Positions 14,001-26,037 of a stretch of DNA of 64,000 nt are shown here, in pieces. A program made the translations under genes and the position numbers. The stretch comes from Arion vulgaris (lineage: Eukaryota; Mollusca; Gastropoda; Stylommatophora; Arionidae), in the NCBI GenBank assembly GCA_020796225.1, contig CM036754.1, forward strand, positions 13,469,867 through 13,533,866, written 5' to 3'. Under the pieces are notes generated by a model. That model searched no databases, was not told where the DNA came from, and was given only the letters and a program-made list of their open reading frames with translations. Numbering within the stretch: position 1 is the stretch's first letter; each line of letters begins with the position of its first letter.

Positions 14001-17000
14001 CCGACACAGGTAAAACTATCCCATTCATAACTGGGACAGCTATACTGACACTACACTTTCGTACTCGCCGGCACCTCGAATAGCCATGGTGAAACACGCT
14101 CCATTACAGCGAAACAATAAAATATATGAAGACTATTTCTGCCATCAGGCGGGGCACGGCATACCCGTGTTTGTCGGAGGTCGTAGTCAACGAGGGCATG
14201 GACTTGGTTTTTTTTTGGTGGAATTGGACGTGCGATTCTCCCATGGTTAAAGACAGGTGGAAAAGCCTTACTCAGAGAAGGGGTCGGTACTGGGTTGCAA
14301 GTTGCACAAGATGCTCTAGCTGGGAGGAGCATAGGAGATTCCTTTAAAGAGCACGCCAAGGGCGCGGGACAGAGGCTTCTCGCCAGCGCAGTTGATCACG
14401 TTTCAGGAAACCGAGGAGAAAACAACCAATCAGGATCCGGGATCAGAAAACGGCGAAAGGTAGCCCGCCGAGGTGAACCTTTAGTAAAAGAATAAAACGG
14501 GCTACCCAAACGAGGCATTCACACACGAAGCCCAGGAAGAGTCATAGGAGGTATTCAGATATATTTGGATAAATGGCTTTGATTCACCCCAATTCGTGCG
14601 AGTGTCTACATTCTGGGATCGATCTGTTTAGCGTACCACCGACACAAACAGCGGTCGAAGAAGGTCAGTTTGTGGAGATACACCCACTGGCGTCCCTAGC
14701 AGCAAATGCCCCAATTGAGTTTGCAATCTCTGGTAACAGCGAAGAGTATCTAGACTTATTCAATACTTTTTTGCATGTAAGAGCCAAAATAACGTTGGAC
14801 AACGGTGACAAAATACCACCTAATGCGGATGTAGCACCTGTCAACTACTACCTACACAGTCTATTCTCACAGGTCGATGTGTCGCTGAACGATACATTAA
14901 TTACGCCGAGTGAGAATACATATGGATACAGAGCGTATATTGAAGCAGTATTGAATTATGGTGAAGATGCTAAAAAAGGACATCTAACCTCGGGCTTTTT
15001 TTTACAAAGACACAGCAAATTTCCTAGATGAAACAACTGGAGACGCCAATAAGGGCTTACAGACACGTAGAAACTTAACAGCTGTTAGTCAAGAACTCGA
15101 TATGATGGGGCGATTACATTCAGATATATTTGTACAAGATCGATATATGCTGAATGGCGTTGACTTGAAAATCAGATTGACCCCATCTAAGGACACCTTC
15201 AATTTGATGGCGCATGACCCAACCATTAAGTATAAATCAGTGATAACATACGCAGTAATGGTGCTTAGAAAAGTAAAACTAAATCCGGCGATATCTTTAG
15301 CGCATGAGAAAGCCCTGATCCGGGAAATGCCAAGTATCCACTCAAGAGAGTTGGCCTAAAGACGTTTGTTATTCCAAAGGGAATGTTGTCGTATATGCAA
15401 GATAATTTATTCCTAAGTCAGACTCCTACACGCCTAGTTATTGGTATAATTAATTCAACCGCATTTAACGGGTCCTATAAATATAACCCGTTTAACTTTC
15501 AACATTGTGGTCTGACATATTTGAATGTTACAGTCGCCGGTCGAGTCGCCACTGGGAAACCAATTTCGATAGATTATGAAAACAACCGATACGTGCGAGC
15601 CTTTTTGGTACCAATCTAGCCATGGGTCTAATTGGTAAAGACGCTGGTAACGACCTAGACTACAGACAATTTAAAAATGGGTACAGTCTATATGCAGTAG
15701 ATTTGAGTCCCAGCCTCTTAGACGGGGATCAATTCGAGATGGCAAAGTCTGGACCAATCTCAATAGAACTTAAATTCGCTGCCGACACGTCGGAACCCTT
15801 ACAAGTTGTGGTATACGCCGAAAACGATTCGATATTGGAAATAAGTAAGTCGAGACAAGTTATTACCGACTATATTGCGTAAAATGATTCAAACACTTTG
15901 GCGTATCCTTACAGGACGTATCACCAGCAACCACAGTTTTATTCACTATTGTTTGATTTACTAGGCACCACATATAAGCCCAGTAGTATACCCTTGCTTG
16001 CTGAACAAAATGAATACCCATGAAATACGAGACATACTCAGGGGTGATATATATGTCAGACGAATACTATTCAGGGTCTTGGCTCGTGATCAATTACCCA
16101 GACGCATTGACCCAACTAAAGCCTGCGGGTTTGTCATAAATACTGACTGCAGTAACCAGCCGGGCTCTCACTGGATTGGTCTGTATTACAACGGAATTGG
16201 TACCTTTGAATACTTTGATTCGTTTGGATTACCGCCAATTAATACGGATATTACCAACTTTATCACGCGTAATTCCAATAGACAATGTGTATACAACCCA
16301 CGTATATTACAGGATGTGCTTAGCAATGCTTGTGGTCTATACGCTATATATTTCATCTTGATGAAAGCTCGCGGTGGAACAATGCAACGCGTACTAATGC
16401 CATTCTCGGCACCACCGCGCAGACAACACGTCAATGATCGAATTGTTCTCCGTTTGATAAAACCATATATGACCAAAACGGGTCTGCATACTTTACAATA
16501 ACTACTCAATAAAAGTCTGGACACCTTTAACCTAACTGACCAATTAAAACAAGTATGAACATGTTTTACCTCTCATCTGGGTATATAAGTAGCCAGCTCA
16601 GTCAGACCGACCTGCAGTTGTATTCCAGGTTCACCAAGATGCAGACATTTTCTGAAAATACTGTTTACGTAAGCCGAGGCAATGAAATGATTAAACCGCT
16701 GGCCACTGGTCTGAAAGCCGTTTCTGTAAACTGTTATAGAAGGCTGCCTATACTTCACATTCGGAAGTACTTTGGTGAAACACATCTAAAGTTTCCAACC
16801 AAATATGGAATAACGTTATCATTGTCAGAATTTCAAAACCTTCTAGCCTTACAGAACGAAGTCCTAGCCGAATTTGAGCGGCTAACCCCTATTGAAGAAC
16901 TACCCAACTACTCTCTGCGTGATACAACGAACTACTGTCCTAATGGCGCCTCATATGAGTATGCGCCGAGCTACGCACCACTTGCTAGTTGTTACAGTAC

Positions 17001-17254
17001 AACACCACCGGGCCTCGATTCTAAAAACTTTAGACCCGTTGATGAGACTAGTCCACTTCAGCAGACACTTCAAACTGACATCAGACTACCAGCCAAGTTG
17101 AAGCAACAGAGAAAAAAACGACGAGGAAGAATAGACACCTTATAATATGTTTAATGTTGTTAAAGTAAATAAAGGATGAAAAAAAAAAAAAAAAAAATTT
17201 TTATTTTTTTATTTTTACATTCATTTCGTCCTAAAATATTAACTGTTTAAGCCC

Positions 17255-17302
<48 letters not shown>

Positions 17303-20300
17303 TTTGTATGTAATTTAATGTCTTTATGTTATGTACTGTGTATGTCTATAGGGCATGTACTGTACTGTATGAAACATTGATCACCCTAACAGAAGACCGA
17401 CTGACTCTAATTGGTTTAAATCAGCTTCAAATATTGCTTTCATTTTATTATCTGAAAACAGTGGTAGTTTTTTGTGTTCAAATTCTGAATGGATGAATTT
17501 GAAATATGGTGTTACAAAATCAATACACGACTTTAAGTCTAGAAATACTACATCGGCTAGTTGACAAATGAATTCTTGATTGGCATAATGTAAAAACAGG
17601 ATTGAACTCGCTAAAATACGATAATTAAACAGAGTGCTCACTATATCGATTAAGACTATGTCGGCCATATAACGTATTTGACATTGCTTGTCAAGTGAAA
17701 ATAAGTCGGGTTGCATCATATTGGCCAACTCAATGTAAATATTGACATAAACTATCGTGGTGTGTCTTTGTAATCGGTAGTCGATGGTTTGCAAAATTTT
17801 CTTTTCAATTTGTTTGATAATTTTCGGACTATAAACGTTATCGTAGATGTGAAGCATATCTCTTAGAAAGACACGATCGCCGTCTTCAAATTTACTTGCG
17901 ATCCAAAAGCAACTTGGAACGATTAGATTCAAATCATTATTACATCGGCAGTTTTTACTACAAAAGCGATCAAAGACATCCATTGTCAAATGAAAGGTCT
18001 CATTATTAAATCTATAATCATTGCAGAGAGCCGAGACATATACTATTATTTTACTTCTTTTCATTTGTGGTACAAGTTTAGTTTGTACCAGTTGTCGGCT
18101 ATACAAGTGAGTTCGATCATTCATTGTTTCTAATACTTTTTCTATTTCATGAAGTTTGGCCATTTTACCTCTTTGTTCTTTCTAATGTTAGATGATGATT
18201 GTAGTGAGACAAGGTTAGAAAACAACTGCAGTGGTACAACGCGGTCGTCTTTTGTTAACGTTAGAAGATGAAATTGTAAACGCAACAATAGGGAATATAT
18301 ATTATATGTCGCATCTAAGCTTATCGTGAGGTCAAGGGTGTTCTTTGTACATCAAATAATTATTTTAAATTACGCCTCGAATTATATAATTAGGATACAG
18401 ACGTTAAACAATCACCCAAAATTATGGTGTCTACATCGGCAGACACTATGATTTAAGTGCTTACTAGAATTCCGAGTTGTCACAGGCGAAAATTATTATT
18501 CATTTAACCGTTTCGAATTTTCGTGTCATACAATTTAATAATAAGTCAAAATTACCAACTCGATACGCAAAATTAGCGCTTACAACAACATAATTTGTAC
18601 CCGCAAAATTATCTACCAGTGCCAAAGTAATTGTAATCTATCGATGAATCACTAGGAAGTTAGTTTGGTCAGAGCCCGCAAATCAATCACTAGCTGTCAG
18701 CGTCTGTAGCTTTTTTAGTCCACGTGTTATGCATCGATACCCTATTATACATCTCATTTGCATTCATCCGCTCAAGAATCGATCGGCTGTATTCTTTGGC
18801 TTAAATTAAAGAGTTATATTACCAATAGTTCATTCCGTAAGTTTTGCACTGAGCAGAGAACATCTTGCCGTTTTTACTGGAACGCTCTATATTAAAAGGT
18901 ATGTATATTGTATATTTGTACTAACAATATTCTCTTGTTTAATTTGCGATATTAAAGTTATATATATATTGTTACATTCATTGAAGAATAATAAAAGAGA
19001 CTTGTCTAAGGTTGTTTTATTAGTATAAGTCTTCTAATTTACATGTATGTTATATTACACATATAATATGCCTCGCACGCCTAGACTGACTATGCGTCAT
19101 ATCAGTTGTACAAGACTAACATGTAGTGGTTATCTCTCTCACTCTCTCTCTCTCTCTCAGATGAGATATATATATATATATATCACGGACTCTCACACGT
19201 TAATAGTATAGTATGAATACAGATCAAATTGTAGGTTTTATTACATTTTATTTAAATTTCATTAAATGTATTATATATTTATAAATACGTTCAGGTAAAG
19301 TGTCTTGGTAATATCCACACAGAGTTTTCCAACCACCATTCTCTAAGATCCATTCGGATAACATGTCAGTTAGATAACAGGCGACCGCCTCTGCATAATC
19401 TTCTTCAAGTATTCTGATCTCTGTATCTACGTTAGAAGCACAGGACACGATATATTTCCCGATTCGACTGGCTAGAGCAAAAATAATTAAAATTCTACCG
19501 CAGTTCAAGTCTTCTCTTGGTACCAGCACTTGATTGGCAATAGTAACAAAAGTCTGATAACCAAATTCAGGTTGTATGGTTGTAACTAAGTCATCGAAGA
19601 AACGACTGTGTCTCTTTGCAAGATCCCTCACTGACCTATCGAGTGTTTTAGCATATATATTTGTTGTTTGTCTAGAAGTAAGTATAAAAAACGTCAATAT
19701 CCTCGTCTCATTTTTAACACTTATCAAATCCATTTTGTCTTCCAAAGATGTCTGTCGACCAACCACCAGTACGACAAAGAAATAGATGTCCAGATTGCGA
19801 TCGTGTTTATAGACATGTTAGATCTTTAAATCGACACAGGGCTAGTGCACATGGCGGAATACACTACACATGTGCTATCTGCCGATTTGACTACCGGCGG
19901 GAAGACAATCTACAGCGCCATATGATTAAAGAACACACACAAGCACGGATATCACGATTATTATGTGCTCACCCTACGACCTCATCAACTACCCTACCTC
20001 CAATATTCACGCCACGCTCGCATGGATTACGAGCATCACGGAAACGAACTATAGACTCAATATTAGATATACAACATTCTCCCGGTAACCCTGTTTCGCC
20101 TGTACGAAAAAGAACTATAAACCCTGCAGAAACCAGTTCGACGTCACAAGGATTATCATCAATCCACACTGAAACTGACTCGTTACATACATTGCCACCA
20201 GATGTACATAAAATATATACAGATAACTGGCAAGCCATCAAGACACATTCAAAAATAAACAAATTCATGTCTACCTACACCTATTATCACAGTCCACACA

Positions 20301-23300
20301 TGGAACACCCAATAGCTTGGGGTGATCGCCTAGACAAGCTGTTTAAAAACCAGACCAATCGTTTTAAAATTAATTACAGTCATCACACTATTCTCAGACA
20401 TAAGGAAACAAATGACCTTAGATTCTTTCATGCCTCCGCTAATAATGCCTGTGTTTTAGACAAACCAATCTTAATTAATAATAGGACCGAATTTACCGCA
20501 TTCCTTAAAACGTTACACGACAGCGATATTCTAAATTATGCCATGAACCAAAGACAACATTCTAGATATTCTGTTAATTCCATTCCTGCGACAAGCTTTT
20601 ATCTCTATAAAATTCCAAACTATCCGATAGGTTGCTGTATCGAACTGCCAGCGCACATAGTGTGCAATAAAAATATTACGAAATTTCAAGTCGACTCACA
20701 CTCCAGACCATATACAGATAATCTGTGTTTTTTTTAGATGTCTAGCTGTCCATCGGGGCGCTCCAGTTAAAAATGTTAGGCGACCCACACGGAAGCTTCT
20801 GATTCAGTGGCAAGTATACCACAACTTAGCTTCTTTAATATCTTTCCCAGGTGTTAATCTAATTGAAATTCCAGCATTAGAAACATGTTTCGGTATTAAT
20901 ATAGATGTCTTTGAATACGATGATAAGCAGGCATTGACCCCAAAACTAAGGGGTAGTGATAGCTATAAAGATACCATGCGCATCTTATTATATAACAACC
21001 ATTTCATGTACATACCAAATATTGATAAAGCCGCAAACGCGTTTTCGTGTCCGAAATGCGGAAAGCTCTGGCCTAAATATTGCTGGTTGACCCGACATGA
21101 AAAGACGTGTTTATTTGGTAAACAGCGAGAGCAGTATAAGGGAGGCGTGTATAGTACACCGGAGACTATTTGGGAATCAATTGATTCACATGGGATAGCT
21201 GTTGATACGAGTTATATCTATCCCTATCGAGCGACATTTGATTTCGAATGTTATTTTGACCACTCAAATCTACCTAGCTGCGGCAAAGTCACCACATATT
21301 TAGCCAAACATGTCCCTCTGTCATGTTCTGTAGCGTCTAATATTCCCGGGGTGGAGGCACCTGTATGTTTCATAACATCGGGTGATCCACAAGATTTGGT
21401 AGATCGAATGCTCGAGCACCTGTGTTACATCTCTGATATTGGTTACAAGCTCTTGTGTGCGCAGTTTGCTAGTATCTATACCCAATTAACCGAGTTGGGT
21501 GATGCTATGCTGTTGGCAAGATTTGATGCTTATTTACGTGAACTTCCCGTTATAGGATTCAATTCGGGAAAATATGACCTAAACCTGATACTACCCTATC
21601 TCGTTACTTACTTTCTCAATCTCGACGTAGATTCCCCTTTTAATTTTGTTGTTAAAAGGAATCAGAATTTTATGTGTATAGGGACAAAGAAGCTTAGATG
21701 GCTTGATATCGGGTCCTATCTGGCTCCCTCATTTAATTATTCCAAATATCTAGCTGCCTATAAGGTAGAGGAGACAAAGGGTTTTTTCTGTTATGAGTAT
21801 ATAGATGCTCTATGTAAATTAAATGAAAAGAAGTTACCGAGTCATGGTGAATTCTTTTCCAAACTTAAAAATACAAATATCTCTGATATAGAGTACAAAC
21901 AGTGTCAACAAGTGTGGTTAGATAATAAAATGACCACGCTAAGAGATTTTCTTATTTGGTACAATAATAAGGATGTAGTCCCATTTTTAGCTGCTTTAGA
22001 AAAACAGGTTAGTTTTTATGCTCAGCTAAAGATTGATATGTTTAAAGATGCCATATCGGTCCCTGGAATTACGTTAAAATATTTATTTAAAACTCTTGAT
22101 AAAGAGGTCGCCTTTTCCTTGTGTTCCAATCGAGAGCAAGATCTGCATAAGACACTTAGAGCTAATATTGTGGGTGGGCCTTCTATTATATTTCATAGAT
22201 ATCATGAAAAAGGAAAAACTTGTATTAGGGGCAATAAGGTGGTCCAGTGTATCAAAGGGTACGATGCCAATGCTTTATATCTATGGGCCTTGATGCAGAA
22301 AATGCCTACAGACTTTGCAGTTACAAGAAAACCTGAGGATGGCTTCAAACCACACCGCGCTAATTATTACATCATCCAGTGTCGGGAATGGTTAACTTGG
22401 GTGGCCACTTACATAGTATTGAGACACAATTCCCAAAGGGAGCGAGATGCGTTTGGGTTCAAGACATATTAGAGTAGATGGGTGGGATAAACAAAATCGA
22501 ACCGTGTATCAGTTTCACGGTTGTTTGTTTCATGGACATCCCAACTGTCCACTTACTCAAGGTAGAGATATTAACCGAATAAATAACAAACCCTTAGCTG
22601 ACCTGTATAAAAAGACAGTAGATATTCGCGAGTACTTGACTAATGAGGTTAAGGTTTCTGTCATCGAAATGTGGGAATGTGAATGGCAAGATCTGAAAAA
22701 AAATGATCAATCAGTCAGAAATTTTCTGTTGGCTAGACGCCCAAAACGTTTCAAATGTAAGTACCCTATCACCGAGGCAAAACTAGTTGCCGGTGTTTTA
22801 GATGAAACCCTATTTGGGTTGGTAGAGTGTGACATTCATGTCCCAGACAGTTTAAAAGAGTATTTTTCAGAGATGACTCCAATCTTTAAAAATATTGACG
22901 TCACAAGAGCTGATATAGGTGAATTTATGTGCGATTACGCCGTCAAACACAAACTTTTGTCGGGTAGTCGTCGAACTTTAATCGGTAGTTATCGAGGTGA
23001 AAAATTTTACTAGCGACTCCGTTGTTAAAATGGTATCTCAAACATGGTTTAATTGTTAGCAAAATATATCGTGTGATTGAATACCAGCCCGTCTCTTGTT
23101 TCAAACAATTTGGAGATAGTGTATCAGCTGCACGTCGCGCTGGGGATAGAGACGTGGGGTCCTCCATAACCAGTGAGACCATGAAACTTTTAGGAAACGC
23201 TGCCTATGGTAAGACCTTGACGAATAAGGCCATGCACTTAGACGTATCATACTGTCGGGGGGCTGAGACAGGGGTCTTAATAAATAACCCCCTATTTAAA

Positions 23301-24413
23301 CATATGACGCAAATAGGTGAGGATATTTATGCGGTAGAAATGTTTAAAAAGAATACTATTTGGGATCTTCCGTTACAGATAGGCTTTTTGTTTATCAATA
23401 CACAAAATTACGAATGTTAGAGTTTTATTACGATTTTCTAGATAGGTTTGTAGATCGTTCCGATTTCCAATTGTGTGAAATGGACACTGATAGCTTATAC
23501 TTAGCCCTTAGCGCAGCGACATTAGTTGAGGTTGTTAAGCCCCACCTACGTAGTGAGTTTTATCAGGTATATAATAACTGGTTTCCAGCAGAAACTTGTT
23601 TACAGCATCACTCAACCTTTATTAGTAGCCAGGGACCTTAGTTTCGATTGCCCGAGTTGTCAGGCAAGACAATTATATGAGCGAAGAACTCCAGGCCTTT
23701 TCAAGTTAGAATATGAAGGATCTGGAATGGTCTCTTTGTGTAGTAAAACATACCACTGCTTCGGGGACTACAATAAAACTAGCACCAAGGGTTTGACAAA
23801 ACAACACAATAATTTAGACAAAAATATATTTTTAGATGTACTCGTTACACAAGAATCGCAGGGTGGAAAGAATGTTGGTTTCAGAACACAAGCTGGGTCA
23901 ATTTACACATATGAACAACACAGAAACTCTCTCTCATATTTTTATATCAAACGACAGCTACAATCAGATAATGTCACTACGATACCTCTATCTATATAAA
24001 ACAATTTATATTAGAGTTACGCACAAAGTGTTATATATATATATCATTACACTGCCCTATTGTATTTCCATATTTGTTGTATCTCATAACACAACTTATG
24101 CACAGATATATACTTGGTGAATCAATAAATTTATATATATGTCTAGCGTTTTGTTATATGTTATTATGTTAATACGTGTTATATGTACTATAATTTTTAA
24201 AGGGAAGATAACTCTACCACACACGAAAAAAAAAAAAAAAAAAATATTTTTATCTCCCCTTACTATCTTAAAAATTATTGATCAAATTCAACCAATTAAT
24301 TACTATATATCTTCATGATATATCGATTATTGGAGGCGGCGCCTCCAAATGATACGTGACCTTAACCAATTACACTACTCATATCTCTCTGTCTCTCTCT
24401 CTCTCTGTCTCTC

Positions 24414-24446
<33 letters not shown>

Positions 24447-24458
24447 CTCTCTCTCTCT

Positions 24459-24501
<43 letters not shown>

Positions 24502-25987
24502 GTCTCTCTCTCGATCACCTAAAAGACCGATGTACCAGACCTGCCCATAAATTCATTCATGTGGAAATCTGATTCATGCAGCCTTAGCATAGGTGGGTTT
24601 CGTCACATCTTCAGCACCATTTGGAGCTCTGGTGCTTATCCTTCGGCGATGTGTTCGGATTCAGCCAGCGTTTACTGGGTTCTCTGTCCGTCAGCCTTTG
24701 ACTGTCCCCAGTCGACCTGCAAGGCAGCAGGTTGACTGCTACACATTTAGGACACGTGCAGCCTATTTCAGCCAAACCTCCTAAGTCGCCTCTTACGACA
24801 TGCGTGGCGGTAACAGTGGTTCTATTCTTTACACCCCAAATTTGAGCCTCGGTAACCACTCGGGCGTCACATCATATAAACATCATCGTCATCATGTGCC
24901 GTGCCGGCTGGCGTAGGCGATCATGGATCGCAACAAATCTCTGTCTTTAGTGTTTGCTATCAACTCAGATGTTGACGCTCTACGGTGCCACATAAACGTA
25001 TACCGTTTTAACCATCAAGTATTTGGTGTTTTTTTTGTAGGAAATCTGTGACAATCCAGAGTGGATCAAAGCTGGAGCCAGTCGATTTGATGTTCGACAG
25101 GGAGAACTTGGTGAGTAGTTGTCCTGCTAGTCAGTTGTTTGAATGTTCAGCAGGGGGAACTGACAATAGCGGGAATCACATGTCTTATGTGTTAACTATA
25201 AGGTTAGTGATGTGGTCTTGTCGGTAGGTCAGTGACCTAGTCTTGTCAGTAGGTCAGTGACCTAGTCTTGTCAGTAGGTCAGTGACCTAGTCTTGTCAGT
25301 AGGTCAGTGACCTAGTCTTGTCAGTAGGTCAGTCTTCATCTTCGAACGCTCCATATCGACCCCTTCTTAACCACTGTTTGTGATTTGTATGTGATCTGAG
25401 CCTAAGAGCGATTGTACATTGTGCCAGTAATGCGCTAACACGTAGGTCAGCACATTCGATTTCTGCGATGCTTTCTATTCGCTAGGGTAGCTTCCTAGGT
25501 CCTATATCAGTCGCCTCTTACGACATGCTTTGTAGGTCGCAGTGGTACTATTCTTTGCTTCCATTGCGGGCCCCGGCACAACACGGGTGAGTAGGTCAGT
25601 GACCTAGTCTTCATAATTACATGAAGCTGATATAATATATATATATATATATGTGTGTGTGTCTGTCCTGAGTATTTGTGATCAATAGTAATGTTTCCAG
25701 GATTCTCTGTGGCTAAGTGGTCACGGCCTTGCTTTGCGTTCCGAAGGTCATGAGTTTGAATCCGGACCGTACCCTTCTTTTCGCGTGTGCATTTTCCCCA
25801 GAGACCACTGGGATTGTTGCCAGAGCCACTGAGCTCATGCTTTGTGCAATACTCGTGGCAAGTGGTGTGCCATTTCTGCGGAGAGGGACTGAGCTATAGG
25901 GTAAACCCTGTGCAGTGAAGTCAATCCTTCATCTTTAGACCCTTTAGTAATGTTTCCGTGCCATGAAGTATTTTCTCATGTCATCCC

Positions 25988-26037
<50 letters not shown>

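Larger units (their letters stand above)
9702..24379 (+). mobile_element. Polinton/Maverick (adintovirus-type endogenous element), 14.7 kb, full length
   Basis: A self-synthesising DNA transposon or integrated virus inserted in calpain intron 1. Both ends start AGTAGTGTAATT and form inverted repeats of about 250 bp, flanked by a perfect 6-bp duplication. Genes from left to right: PLDLS-motif protein (-), packaging ATPase, basic core-like protein, unknown 150-residue protein, integrase, two-TM protein, penton, pVI-like protein, major capsid, protease, PC4-like protein (all +), cyclin (-), Bcl-2-like protein (-) and DNA polymerase B (+). Intact genes sit beside genes with frameshifts. The gene set fits the adintovirus group of animal Polintons; the accessory cassette is unusual. 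Confidence 0.95.

Noticed and set aside
14126..14347. 73-codon Trp-rich ORF
   Set aside because: It is an out-of-frame shadow of the pVI-like gene.
19734..19766. N-terminal extension of the Bcl-2-like protein from GTG 19766
   Set aside because: It would overlap the polymerase start and the ATG at 19733 gives a normal Bcl-2 length.
19576..19785. + strand ORF over the Bcl-2-like gene
   Set aside because: The minus strand has the BH1/BH2 motifs and a proper ATG; the + strand frame shows no features.
11960..20735. Programmed ribosomal frameshifting at the A8/T8/T9 runs
   Set aside because: Shifts go in both directions and other breaks in the same genes lack any slippery run, so errors or decay are simpler explanations.
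25200..25333. CRISPR-like regular repeat
   Set aside because: The repeat units are contiguous with no spacers and the DNA is eukaryotic; it is a minisatellite.
25717..25899. tRNA gene suggested by A- and B-boxes
   Set aside because: No cloverleaf could be formed and the same sequence recurs as a SINE with target duplications.
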